From contig CANQQE010000005.1 of the NCBI GenBank assembly GCA_947625935.1, forward strand, positions 82,685 through 146,684: 64,000 bases of DNA. The letters run 5' to 3'. The DNA is from an uncultured Muribaculaceae bacterium (GTDB lineage Bacteria; Bacteroidota; Bacteroidia; Bacteroidales; Muribaculaceae). Below, piece by piece: positions 7,516 through 15,993 of the stretch. The notes beneath the pieces were generated by a model. That model was not told the DNA's origin and did no database searches. It saw only the letters and a list, made by a program, of their open reading frames with translations. The position numbers and the translations under genes are program-made. The stretch's first letter is position 1. Every line of letters starts with the position of its first letter.

Positions 7516-7770
7516 GTCACCACAAAAGTCACCACGCACCACTTAATCTATTGATATAAAGAAACTTACATGTGTCATGATGTACACATATCCATATGCG
7601 ACGACATCTAATATGCTGATATTCAGAGATTGATTCATGGCCATTCATCATCGCTCACTACCGTTCAACTCCCCCAAATCGTATCAATACACCAAACTTT
7701 AACAGACTTTAACTATGTTGCAGCCTCAAAAATGTGGTGACCTCAGTCCAAAATCTCTTCGGGTCACCAC
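7516..7770. repeat. Four GTCACCAC octamers, candidate attachment-region arm sites
   Basis: GTCACCAC occurs at 7516-7523, 7528-7535 and 7763-7770, and inverted (GTGGTGAC) at 7734-7741. A longer direct repeat, TCGGGTCACCAC, is shared by 7512-7523 and 7759-7770. The cluster fills the gap before the integrase, where phage-like integrases bind arm-type sites next to the recombination core. I cannot define the core because the other element end lies outside the window. The rest of the 430-base gap shows no gene. Confidence 0.45.
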
Positions 7771-7888
7771 GTATTTTTTTAAACACAACACAATATTTGC
7801 TCAATATAACTGATTTTTTAACATTTCATTTTCGTCGATTTTGATTACTTTGCGTCTTATCAGGTAGAAGCATTAATAACAGGACGGT

Positions 7889-8389
7889 ATGTTAAAGAAG
7901 ACCCGGCACAAAATCATCAGCAAGATAATCGAGGATAATCTCGACTATCTTGTGCGTTTTGCGTATTATCGGATTGGCAACCATGATGAGGCTGAAGATC
8001 TTGTATACGATGCCGTTCTGAAATTTCTGGAGAGGGATACAGACAACATTAAACCGGAAAGCGTGAGACTCTACCTTTTCAAGATTGTCCATAATCTGTG
8101 TCAGGATTATGCCCGGTCAAGCAAACGGGACATCATGCATATAGAAGATTATGATATAGAGGACACACCCGATGATATACTTGACATGGAGGATGCGGAC
8201 AGGATAAATGCCAGTCTTGACAGCCTTCCCTCGCGTGAGGCCGACATCATACGCATGAATGTAGTTGACGGTCTGTCGTTTGTAGAAATCAGCAGTATTC
8301 TATCCATTCCTCAGTCAACTGCCAAATCCAGATATAAATCGGGAATGGATAAACTTAGGAACATGTACATTAACCCTAAAAATTCATAG
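7889..8389 (+). CDS. ECF-type RNA polymerase sigma factor
   Basis: The 166-residue protein has sigma region 2 (LVRFAYYRIGNHDEAEDLVYD, written here as LVRFAYYRIGNH and DEAEDLVYD) and region 4 (LPSREADIIRMNVVDGLSFV, then EISSILSIPQSTAKSRY with its helix-turn-helix). It would direct RNA polymerase to a small regulon. The stop is one base before the next gene, a membrane protein that looks like its anti-sigma factor, and an outer-membrane barrel gene follows. This arrangement suggests envelope or surface signalling. The start ATG at 7889 is preceded by AGGACGG, a weak ribosome-binding site. Confidence 0.9.
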   Translation: MLKKTRHKIISKIIEDNLDYLVRFAYYRIGNHDEAEDLVYDAVLKFLERDTDNIKPESVRLYLFKIVHNLCQDYARSSKRDIMHIEDYDIEDTPDDILDMEDADRINASLDSLPSREADIIRMNVVDGLSFVEISSILSIPQSTAKSRYKSGMDKLRNMYINPKNS

Positions 8390-8390
8390 T

Positions 8391-9545
8391 ATGGATGATT
8401 ACAAAGAAATAAAGGAGTTGTTGAAGCCTCGCCGAGACATAAAGGCTTCTGACGAATTGCGCCTAAAAGTCATCCGTGCTGTGGAACAGAAGAATAAAAA
8501 ACGGATGGTACGCAATTGGGTTTTCGGCGGAATTAGCCTAAGCGCGGTAGCAGCAGTTTTGTTGCTTGTGTTAGTGCCTTCCGGGATGTCAGCCAAGGAA
8601 ATTCTCGCCGAGGCAATAAACGCACTCGGTGGCACCGATGACATTGAAATGACTGTGGAAGTCAGGACTCTACCTGTGGAGAATTTCAGATATATAGACG
8701 TAAATGAGGATTTTGTAACACATCACATCTACATTGCCGATTCCGATTCTCTTCTGAGATGGAGAATTGACAAGGGCGAGCGTGTAGCGACAGGAAACGG
8801 CACCGACATCTATACATGGATGCCCGCGCTCAAATTAGGTTTGCACCTCCCGGAGTCTGAAGAAGAAAAGGTTTTGGGATATATGGCAACCTTACTCACC
8901 CCCCGGAAGATACTGGAGACAGAACTTGATAATTACATCGACGGCAAAGGAGGTAAATATACGGTAAATAAAAATGGTGACGATATAATTCTTACTGTTC
9001 ATGCCATGCCGCAAGGAAATTTTGATAATCCTTACCTGCTGAACTCATCTATCGCCGAATCCGAAAATATCCGAAGATATGTGATTGATGCTGAATCAAA
9101 AAGGCTTAAAAGTGCCACAGTAAGTGTAATCGCGGGCAGTCGGGAAATTCCGGTGCTGAAAATCACATCTATAAATTATGGGTTGCATAGGAACGATATA
9201 TGCCGCCTCGCCGATGGCATCCGTTATGTAGAGACAGAACACGGCCCTGTCGGTTTGAAAGGTCTCAGTGCGGAGGAAGCGGCCACGACCATACTTAATG
9301 CCTTCACAGACTGGAATGAAGCGATTCTCGACAAAGTAATGATGAGGGAAGTATCAGATGTGACATACAAGGAAAAATTCAGTGGTTCAAGGCTGATCTC
9401 GATAGGACATTCCTTCACCTCAGGGACAGGAAATTCAATTTTCGTTCCTTATACGCTTGAACTCAAAGACGGAACCGTGCAAAGGCACAACATTGCCTTG
9501 CAGAAAACCGATTCCGGAGGATGGATTGTCGTCGGAGGTCTTTAA
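8391..9545 (+). CDS. Membrane anti-sigma-like protein
   Basis: This 384-residue protein has a short cytoplasmic N-terminus (about 40 residues, charged), one membrane helix at roughly 41-63 (WVFGGISLSAVAAVLLLVLV) and a large outside domain. A small N-terminal domain, a single helix and a periplasmic sensor region are the usual layout of ECF anti-sigma factors, and it directly follows a sigma gene with one intervening base. The outside part contains no motif I recognise; a repeated-looking beta-rich pattern ends in YTLELKDGTVQRHNIALQ. The role as the partner of the sigma factor is inferred from position and topology. Confidence 0.6.
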   Translation: MDDYKEIKELLKPRRDIKASDELRLKVIRAVEQKNKKRMVRNWVFGGISLSAVAAVLLLVLVPSGMSAKEILAEAINALGGTDDIEMTVEVRTLPVENFRYIDVNEDFVTHHIYIADSDSLLRWRIDKGERVATGNGTDIYTWMPALKLGLHLPESEEEKVLGYMATLLTPRKILETELDNYIDGKGGKYTVNKNGDDIILTVHAMPQGNFDNPYLLNSSIAESENIRRYVIDAESKRLKSATVSVIAGSREIPVLKITSINYGLHRNDICRLADGIRYVETEHGPVGLKGLSAEEAATTILNAFTDWNEAILDKVMMREVSDVTYKEKFSGSRLISIGHSFTSGTGNSIFVPYTLELKDGTVQRHNIALQKTDSGGWIVVGGL

Positions 9546-9573
9546 CGAAATAATAATCAAAAAACATAATCTA

Positions 9574-11889
9574 ATGTCATTAAGAAATTTAATGGCAGGG
9601 CTATTGCTCTGCCTGATAGCCAACACTCTCTTTGCTGAGGTGAGAACCTACAAAGGCAACGTTAAGGATGATTCCGGCAATCCTCTGGAGTTTGTCAATG
9701 TGACACTCCAGAACCTAAATGATTCAACTCTGAGTGACGGGGCTGTTACTGATGCTGAAGGAAAATTCTCAGTTAGAGGATACGGCAATTCCGTGTTCCT
9801 GAAAGTCTCGGCAATGGGCTTTGAGGACAGGATTATAAATAATCCGACTCCCAACTTAGGTGATATTTCCCTTGCTCCCGCTTCATACATGCTTGGCGAA
9901 GTAGTAGTCAAAGGTTCACGTCCTATGGCAAAACTAAAAGGAGACGGGGTACAGATTCCTGTATCCGGAACATATCTCGCCAACACCGGAACCGCCCTTG
10001 AAGTGCTCGGTAAATTGCCTTTCGTTACCAAAAATGGCTCTGCTATTGAGGTGCTTGGAAAAGGGACACCCCTTATTTATGTAAATGGAAGACAAGTAAG
10101 GGACATGTCGGAGCTTGACCAACTTGCCTCCACGCAGGTTAAAAACGTAGATGTCATAACCAATCCTGGAGCTCGTTATGCTTCTACTGTCAATTCTGTA
10201 ATCAGAATAACCACTGTTGCGCCTGTCGGGGAAGGATTTTCTTTCAACGACCGCACAACCGTAGGTTACAAACATTATGCCTATCTCTTCGAGCAGGTCA
10301 ATTTCAACTGGCGCAAGAAGGGTTTTGACCTTTTCGGAATGTTGAATTACGAGAATTATCGTGAACGACAGGGGTTTTCCAATACAACGCTCCAATATCT
10401 CAAATCCGGCATAGTTAAACAGAACAGCTCCGGAAGAGATTTTGCAAAATACCCGGTCTATCAAGGGAAAATAGGCCTGAACTACAATGTCTCGTCGCAC
10501 AGTTTCGGTTTTTATTATGATTTTTCTTTCAGACCCTCTACGTCGAAAGGGAATTCTTTGACGGACCGCTACATCAACAATGATTTTTCCGAGACTCTTG
10601 AGAATCTTTCAGATATATCCCGCCATAACCGGCAACATCTTCTCAGTGCATATTATACCGGAGAAATTGGAAAGTGGCACTTGTCGGCCAATCTTGATGC
10701 GATGTGGAAGATAAACGACAGGCATAACGCAGAGACAGAGATTTCGACTATAAATCAGGAACGTGATTTTACGACGTTAAATGATGTCAGGAACCGACTG
10801 TTTGCCGGTAACATCACGGCATCTTTCCCTGTATGGAAAGGCGACATCAGGTTCGGCACGGAAATTACTAATATTCACCGTACAGACAAATACAGCGGCA
10901 ATGCCGATTTTATAAGCGACAATGACATCAGTATCAGCGAGACTACCACAGCTCTATTTGCCGAGACCGAACAGACCTTCGGGGTTGTCACTGCGAGCGC
11001 GGGACTTCGCTGGGAATACACTGATTCCCGATACTGGCAGTTTGAGCGGCTCAGCGAGGACCAAAGCCGCAGATACCATAACATATCTCCGTCGGCTTCC
11101 TTGTCATTCCCGATAGGCAAGGTAAATACCCGTCTGTCATATATGAGAAAAACATCCCGTCCTGCTTTTGAACAGCTTAGTTCTGCAATAAAGTATATTG
11201 ACAGATATACTTATGAGTCCGGCAATCCCGGTCTGAAACCGATATATCGTGATTATGTCTCGGCATCCGCTTCATGGAAAGATCTTGTCATCGAATTGGA
11301 ATATTATTCGACTAAAAATTATTTTATGTGGCAGACTTCAGAGTATCCGGGTAATAGTGATGTAACCTTGCTGACTATGGTAAACATGCCCCGATTCAAT
11401 TCTTATGGAGCATATCTCAACTGGTCTCCCACGTTCTTTGGCTGTTGGCATCCCTCATTAATGGCCGGAATCCAAGGACAGGATTTCAAGATTAACCATG
11501 CGGGCAAGATAATGAAACTGAACAGACCTTTAGGAACTTTCAGATTCGACAACGCCATACATCTTCCCTGGGACATTTGGCTGAACGTGGATTTCTCGGC
11601 AAGGACTTCCGGAAACGGAGACAATTACTATCTGAAACCATATTGGCAATGTAATCTGGGGCTTTATAAATCCTTTGCCAACGACAGATGGAGCGTGAAG
11701 TTGCAACTCAACGATGTTTTCGATACATGGAGACAGGATATAATTTCTTATGATGCCCTGAGTAGCATATCTGCAAAAAAGATATACGATACACGTGACC
11801 TGTCAGTCACAATCAGGTATAATTTCAATTCCGCACGCTCTCGCTATAAGGGACGCGGCGCGGGCAATACGGATAAAAACAGATTCTGA
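9574..11889 (+). CDS. Outer-membrane beta-barrel protein with carboxypeptidase-like N-domain
   Basis: The ATG at 9574 gives 771 residues with a clear signal peptide (MSLRNLMAGLLLCLIANTLFA). A CarboxypepD_reg-like domain follows (VRTYKGNVKDDSGNPLEFVN), then a plug-like segment (about 100-200; LIYVNGRQVRDMSELDQL and ITNPGARYASTVNSVIRI), then a long beta-barrel of the OMP_b-brl_3 class ending in RYNF. These proteins are relatives of TonB-dependent receptors, but no SusD-type partner is present. The gene follows the sigma/anti-sigma pair by 28 bases and may be its target or signal source. The substrate cannot be told from the sequence. Confidence 0.8.
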   Translation: MSLRNLMAGLLLCLIANTLFAEVRTYKGNVKDDSGNPLEFVNVTLQNLNDSTLSDGAVTDAEGKFSVRGYGNSVFLKVSAMGFEDRIINNPTPNLGDISLAPASYMLGEVVVKGSRPMAKLKGDGVQIPVSGTYLANTGTALEVLGKLPFVTKNGSAIEVLGKGTPLIYVNGRQVRDMSELDQLASTQVKNVDVITNPGARYASTVNSVIRITTVAPVGEGFSFNDRTTVGYKHYAYLFEQVNFNWRKKGFDLFGMLNYENYRERQGFSNTTLQYLKSGIVKQNSSGRDFAKYPVYQGKIGLNYNVSSHSFGFYYDFSFRPSTSKGNSLTDRYINNDFSETLENLSDISRHNRQHLLSAYYTGEIGKWHLSANLDAMWKINDRHNAETEISTINQERDFTTLNDVRNRLFAGNITASFPVWKGDIRFGTEITNIHRTDKYSGNADFISDNDISISETTTALFAETEQTFGVVTASAGLRWEYTDSRYWQFERLSEDQSRRYHNISPSASLSFPIGKVNTRLSYMRKTSRPAFEQLSSAIKYIDRYTYESGNPGLKPIYRDYVSASASWKDLVIELEYYSTKNYFMWQTSEYPGNSDVTLLTMVNMPRFNSYGAYLNWSPTFFGCWHPSLMAGIQGQDFKINHAGKIMKLNRPLGTFRFDNAIHLPWDIWLNVDFSARTSGNGDNYYLKPYWQCNLGLYKSFANDRWSVKLQLNDVFDTWRQDIISYDALSSISAKKIYDTRDLSVTIRYNFNSARSRYKGRGAGNTDKNRF

Positions 11890-11950
11890 AAACGGAAATT
11901 CATGCAAGGAAAGGCCCCCGGCAGTGATGTCGGGCATTTAAAAGAGGAAT

Positions 11951-11984
11951 GCCACCGAAAGAGGCTTTTGCTTCTCTCGGTGGC
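11951..11984 (+). terminator. Hairpin after the outer-membrane gene
   Basis: GCCACCGAAAGAGGC and GCTTCTCTCGGTGGC form a 15-bp stem with two non-canonical pairs and a TTTT loop, 61 bases after the stop at 11889. The T-run on either side is weak, so it may also serve the minus-strand remnant ending at 11993. Confidence 0.5.
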
Positions 11985-11992
11985 GTTGTTGG

Positions 11993-12232
11993 TTAGTGGA
12001 GTTTCGGGCCTTTGCGGATTTGCTTGGCTTTCTGCTCGTTCTTGAAGCGGCGTTTTGCTTCCTCGAAGCTCATGCCGGGGTGCATTTCAAGGAAGTGTTT
12101 GAAGCAATTCGGCAATGGCGGTATGATTATAGGCTCAGTCTGCAGTGGCTTAGGCTGTCAAAATATTCCCCCCGGGTCGACACATTTAATCGTTAAAGTC
12201 CCATGGAAATTCCGTAACTTTGTGGTCAGACG
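11993..12232 (-). pseudogene. Probable gene remnant with one in-frame stop
   Basis: On the minus strand the frame from about 12232 to 11993 reads protein-like on both sides of a single TGA near 12167. The upstream part ends TIKCVDPGGIF and the downstream part includes PLQTEPIIIPPLPNCF and HPGMSFEEAKRRFKNEQ before a proper TAA. No start codon is close, so this is likely the eroded 3' end of a gene. I do not recognise the family. A promoter-like TAACTTTG on the plus strand at 12215-12222 overlaps it and may serve the next gene. Nothing else is seen in this 407-base gap. Confidence 0.3.
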
Positions 12233-12296
12233 GGCATATGTCGGTCAACGATATTTATTAATCCGCTTCCCGCACTTTTGAGCAAGACAATAAATT

Positions 12297-12908
12297 ATGA
12301 GCAACGAAATCCTATATATCCTCCTTCCTGATTATGCTGAGCATGAGGTTGTGTATCTCGCACAGGCAATCGCCTCCGATGAGTATGCGCTGAAAGAAAA
12401 CCCCAAATACGTCAACAAGATTGTCGCTCCGACAATGGAGCCGATCAAGTCTATAGGCGGCTTCCGAACATTGCCCGACTATTCGTTTGACACGATGCCC
12501 GATGATTATGCGGCGTTGGTGCTGATTGGCGGTTTCGGGTGGAGTTCGCCTGTCGCAGAGCAGGTTGTGCCGATAGTCCGAAAAGCCATAGAAGAAGGCA
12601 AAACAGTCGGTGCTATCTGCAATGCTGCCTCATGGATGGCAAGACACGGCTTTCTCAATGCCGTGAAGCATACCGGAAACGGATTGGAGCAACTGAAAAT
12701 CTGGGGCGGCGAGAACTATATCAATCCCGACGGATATATCCATGCCCAGGCTGTCAGCGATAATAACATAGTGACTGCAAACGGTTCGGCCACGCTTGAA
12801 TTTGCAAAGGAGTTGCTCACATTGCTTGATAATGATACTCCCGAACGAATCGAAATGTACTATCAGTTCAACAAGCAGGGATTCTGCGCATTATTCCCCC
12901 TTAATTAA
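12297..12908 (+). CDS. DJ-1/PfpI family glutamine-amidotransferase-like protein
   Basis: This is a 203-residue cytosolic protein of the class I glutamine-amidotransferase-like fold. The nucleophile elbow is VGAICNAASWMA with Cys in the expected sharp turn. ALVLIGGFGWSS matches the GG(xG) oxyanion strand, and the N-terminal strand ILYILLPDYAEHEV carries the usual acidic residue. The length fits YdeA/YajL-like members, whose roles include stress protection and deglycation or amidase-like activity; the substrate is unknown. It is followed 3 bases later by a TfoX-like gene, so the two are probably co-transcribed. A TAACTTTG element at 12215-12222 is a plausible -7 box. Confidence 0.82.
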   Translation: MSNEILYILLPDYAEHEVVYLAQAIASDEYALKENPKYVNKIVAPTMEPIKSIGGFRTLPDYSFDTMPDDYAALVLIGGFGWSSPVAEQVVPIVRKAIEEGKTVGAICNAASWMARHGFLNAVKHTGNGLEQLKIWGGENYINPDGYIHAQAVSDNNIVTANGSATLEFAKELLTLLDNDTPERIEMYYQFNKQGFCALFPLN

Positions 12909-12911
12909 AGA

Positions 12912-13244
12912 ATGCCTTGTACTGCCGATTTCATTGAGTTTGTCTGCGATGCACTTGCCCCCTTGGGTGAGGTTCGTGCCCGCAAGATGATGGGAGATTA
13001 TGTTATTTATCTGAATGACAAATGTGTGATAACCGCTTGCGACAATATGGCATTTGTCAAAAAACTGCCATGTATCGCAGATTTAATGACTGATGCGGAA
13101 ACCGGTTATGCTTACAAAGGCGCAAAAGAGAGTTATATCCTCGACTTCCGCGACCTGCATAAAACATTAAAGGTTATATCGACTTTGTGGGGCGTCCACA
13201 TACCCGCTGGAATATCAGGCGTCGGTGTACTGCACCGCACTTGA
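12912..13244 (+). CDS. TfoX N-terminal-domain-like protein, altered C-terminus
   Basis: The first 90 residues match the TfoX/Sxy N-terminal domain: RARKMMGDYVIYLNDKCVI, CDNMAFVKK and YAYKGAKESYILDF are its hallmark blocks. TfoX domains occur alone in many bacteria with unknown function; in Proteobacteria they act in competence. The last 20 residues (from GVHIPAG on) are not family-like, and a different frame starting at 13192 becomes more protein-like at the same point. A frameshift or deletion junction is therefore likely, and the protein may be truncated or inactive. It follows the DJ-1-like gene by 3 bases. Confidence 0.6.
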   Translation: MPCTADFIEFVCDALAPLGEVRARKMMGDYVIYLNDKCVITACDNMAFVKKLPCIADLMTDAETGYAYKGAKESYILDFRDLHKTLKVISTLWGVHIPAGISGVGVLHRT

Positions 13245-13420
13245 GACCATCACCTCACATCTGAAAAAGAAATATGGGGTGAAGAATCAGGCTTCATAAA
13301 TTGTGCTGCATACTGCTGTTGAAAGAGGCCGGATTTAACAGCTATATATTGAATAATCCCGTACTGTATGGGTTTAAGGAAGATTGCGATGCGAAATGTC
13401 CGCTTGTGATTGCTTTGTAG
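13192..13420 (+). pseudogene. Decayed coding sequence in shifted frames
   Basis: After the TfoX-like domain, 13192-13299 is open in the next frame and reads protein-like (TYPLEYQASVYCTALETITS and HLKKKYGVKNQAS, then TAA). From about 13300 to the TAG at 13418 another frame reads LKEAGFNSYILNNPVLYGFK. Neither has its own start. The pieces look like remains of one or two genes joined by deletions. No family is recognised. Confidence 0.35.
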
Positions 13421-13437
13421 ACTATAAGCGTTCGGAG

Positions 13438-14109
13438 TCAGGCAGGGAATAAGGCGTCCATCGCTTTGTCGAGTCGCTCTATGGGGTGCGAATAATGATT
13501 GCCCGGCACGCTTTGAAACTCTGTCTTGATTCCGGCTTTGTCAAGCATGGTGATGATTTCTTGCGTGTCGCGCGCTACCGATTCAAAGGCTTTTACTTTT
13601 GATTTAGCTTCGCTGTCGCCGAGCAGGAAATAGGCTTTGCCTGATTTTGCAGGAATCTCGCGGCCTCTTATCCAGTCGACAAAACCTTCATACCAGAATG
13701 AACCCGACAGCGAGGCGATGTTGACGAATGTGTCACACAGCATCCATTGCCACAGGGCGAACAGTCCCGACATTGACACACCGACAAGTGTGCGTTCACA
13801 ATTAGCGTCCGCGCCAATCGCGGTTTCAATCCGCGGCATTACACGCTGTCGGAGCAAATCGAGAAATTCATCTGATTCCCCCTTGAAATCGGGGCTCCCG
13901 ATCGGGACTCCTTTCGCTGGCCATGGGCTGAAAACGTTCTGCCAGTCCATCCCGGTTATCACGACGATAGCCGTGCCGTGTGTTTTTGCAGCCGGTTCTA
14001 CCCATGAGGCCAAGGTGTCCATCGGGTATAGTATGTAGACTATCGCATTCGGGCGTTCCGACGCGGCGCAAAGGCAATGCAGCCCTTCTATATCAATTGT
14101 TTGAGTCAT
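13438..14109 (-). CDS. Alpha/beta-hydrolase, esterase-like
   Basis: The 223-residue protein has the nucleophile elbow GVSMSGLFALW (Ser), a late His in VPGNHYSHP and a probable acid in LLGDSEAK. This is the layout of Fes/IroE- or esterase-D-like hydrolases. It has no signal peptide. The start overlaps the end of the GNAT gene by 17 bases, and that gene overlaps the adenylation-domain gene, so the three form one minus-strand unit. In such a setting a small hydrolase could release or trim a product made by the adenylation domain, but that is inference. The nonspecific family leaves the substrate open. Confidence 0.75.
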   Translation of the reverse strand: MTQTIDIEGLHCLCAASERPNAIVYILYPMDTLASWVEPAAKTHGTAIVVITGMDWQNVFSPWPAKGVPIGSPDFKGESDEFLDLLRQRVMPRIETAIGADANCERTLVGVSMSGLFALWQWMLCDTFVNIASLSGSFWYEGFVDWIRGREIPAKSGKAYFLLGDSEAKSKVKAFESVARDTQEIITMLDKAGIKTEFQSVPGNHYSHPIERLDKAMDALFPA

Positions 14110-14551
14110 AATATTTCATCATGTCGGGCATCGTTTTGAAGCCCAATGAATGGTATATCTGTTTTCCGGCTACGGTCGATTCAAGATAGATTTTGCCGCA
14201 GTCGCGGCGACGGGCCTCATCTACCAGACGGAGCGTGATTTGATGTCCTATACCTTTGCCCCTGAACGCTTCGCGCACATATATGTTCATCAGATAGGCG
14301 CATCGCCCCGTGGGGTTGTCGGGTGAGGGAAGCTCGTCGTAGAGACACACGCCGCCGCATCCGCATTCCACACCATCGCATTCCGCCACAAACGCTATGT
14401 GGGATCCGTCGGCCATATGCGTTCGGTAGTATTGCCTGTTGGCGACCAACAATCGCTTGTCGGGGATTATGCCAAACACGTTGGCCAGCACTTCGGCGCG
14501 CCAGCGCATAAGTGTCGGTATGGCAGTGATCTGTTTAAGTGTCGCGGTCAT
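14093..14551 (-). CDS. GNAT-family N-acetyltransferase
   Basis: This 152-residue protein has the acetyl-CoA-binding motif A VREAFRGKGIGHQITLRLV (the Q/RxxGxG/A block is RGKGIG). A beta-bulge strand, AYLMNIYV, precedes it, and the terminal GKQIYHSLGFK block follows. It would transfer an acetyl group to an amine; the target is unknown. The ATG at 14551 was chosen because GGAGG lies 11 bases upstream; a GTG at 14563 would add four residues and overlap the upstream gene by 8. It sits between the adenylation-domain and hydrolase genes in one overlapping unit. Confidence 0.85.
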   Translation of the reverse strand: MTATLKQITAIPTLMRWRAEVLANVFGIIPDKRLLVANRQYYRTHMADGSHIAFVAECDGVECGCGGVCLYDELPSPDNPTGRCAYLMNIYVREAFRGKGIGHQITLRLVDEARRRDCGKIYLESTVAGKQIYHSLGFKTMPDMMKYYDSNN

Positions 14552-14555
14552 ACTC

Positions 14556-15797
14556 TCACACACCTCCCTCTTTCATCACCACAGGCAATGCGGCAACATC
14601 GACTTTGCCGCGTCGGGTGATTGGTATCTGGTTTATTTTCACAAAAAATTCCGGCACCATGAATTCCGCCAGTCTCGCCGACAGCCATTTCCTGACCATA
14701 TGCAGGTGGCAGTTGGCTTTAGGTATTATATAGGCCGTGAGATAGTGCAACCCGTTATCGTCGATAAAAGCTCTCACCGCACCACGCTCCACGCACGGGC
14801 AACTGTTGAGCACGTTCTCGACCTCCTCAGGCTCGACCCGTTTGCCGAGTATCATCACCTGGTCGTCGCGGCGGCGTAGAAACGCTATATTGCCGTCTGG
14901 CAACGAATAGCCGAGGTCACCGCTGCGATACATTCTCGTTCCGTCAGCAGTGGTCACGAAGTTGCGTTGCTCCGGCGGATTGCCGAGATAGCCGCGGCTT
15001 ACCCCCTCGCCGTAAATGCAGATTTCACCTGTTTCCCCTTGTGGCACTTCTCTCAGATTCCTATCCATTATCTTGACTTTAACCCCTTTTACCGCTTTCC
15101 CTATGGGGAACGTACCGTCATCGAGGGGCTCGGTGTTGTCAATGCGGAAATAATTGGAGCAAACAGTGGTTTCCGACGGTCCATAGGTGTTGTAAATTTT
15201 CACATTTTTGCCTCTGAGATTGGATATATAACTGCCTCTTATGACGTCTCCGCCGCTTATGATCAGCTTTACGGATGGTGGGATTGATTCCAGCTTGTTC
15301 ATTTCGGCGAGCAGGTAGGGGAACCCGTCTATGATTGTCACCCTGTGGCGTTCCGCGAAGTCCATGAGGGTCGTCAGCGGGCCGTTGCGCACTGTCGCAG
15401 GTGGAATGCACACGGCGGCTCCGTTGAGCAGCGTGGCGAATATCTCCTCGACAAAGATGTCAAACGAGCACACCGAGTATTGAAGCATCACATCGCCCGG
15501 GCCGGTGTGAAATTCATCCTCGAAAGCCTCGGCGTAGTTGACCACCGAGTGATTCTCGACCACAACACCTTTGGGATTTCCCGAGGTCCCCGAGGTGTAA
15601 AGTATGTAAGCGGCTCCGTGGCTCATCACGATTCCGACGGTCGACGGTGCCGAATAATAGAAAAGTGACATTATCGAGTCTGCCATTTCATCGAGCTGTG
15701 CGTAGCTCAGAGTGTATCCCCCCTCGATAATGGCTGGATTGCGTGGATGCTTTGACACTATATCTTTGAACCGCGAGTATATCGTTCCCTTCTCCAT
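14556..15797 (-). CDS. Free-standing adenylation (AMP-binding) domain, internally shortened
   Basis: This ANL-superfamily enzyme resembles NRPS adenylation domains. Seen are A3 YILYTSGTSGNPKG, A4 CSFDIFVEEIF, A5 YNTYGPSE, A7 YRSGDL, A8-like FLRRRDDQVMILGKRVEPEEVE and A10 ITRRGKVD with its Lys. The N-terminal A1 (LSYAQLDEMAD) is followed almost directly by A3: SAPSTVGIVMSHGAAYILYTSG (split as SAPSTVGIVMSHGA and AYILYTSG) leaves no room for the roughly 70-80 residues that hold A2 (LKAGxAYVPIDP). At 413 residues (429 from an ATG at 15845) it is shorter than the usual 490-520. No carrier or condensation domain is nearby. It either has a real in-frame deletion and is impaired, or is a divergent small adenylating enzyme. 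Confidence 0.8.
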   Translation of the reverse strand: MEKGTIYSRFKDIVSKHPRNPAIIEGGYTLSYAQLDEMADSIMSLFYYSAPSTVGIVMSHGAAYILYTSGTSGNPKGVVVENHSVVNYAEAFEDEFHTGPGDVMLQYSVCSFDIFVEEIFATLLNGAAVCIPPATVRNGPLTTLMDFAERHRVTIIDGFPYLLAEMNKLESIPPSVKLIISGGDVIRGSYISNLRGKNVKIYNTYGPSETTVCSNYFRIDNTEPLDDGTFPIGKAVKGVKVKIMDRNLREVPQGETGEICIYGEGVSRGYLGNPPEQRNFVTTADGTRMYRSGDLGYSLPDGNIAFLRRRDDQVMILGKRVEPEEVENVLNSCPCVERGAVRAFIDDNGLHYLTAYIIPKANCHLHMVRKWLSARLAEFMVPEFFVKINQIPITRRGKVDVAALPVVMKEGGV

Positions 15798-15993
15798 AAA
15801 AATGCGTTTTTCATATAAAAGGCTCAAAGAGCCATTCTTGTTCATCTCGTCGGAAAGAGAAGATGTTAATACCGTGCCGGCCCGGCGTGACTCGCTTCCG
15901 GTTTGGGATAACGGTGGCAGTGTCGGTTATAGCGAAGCCGGCGACACCATTTCTGATGCCGCCGGCTGAATGTTGGGGACTGTCTATGCTGAA

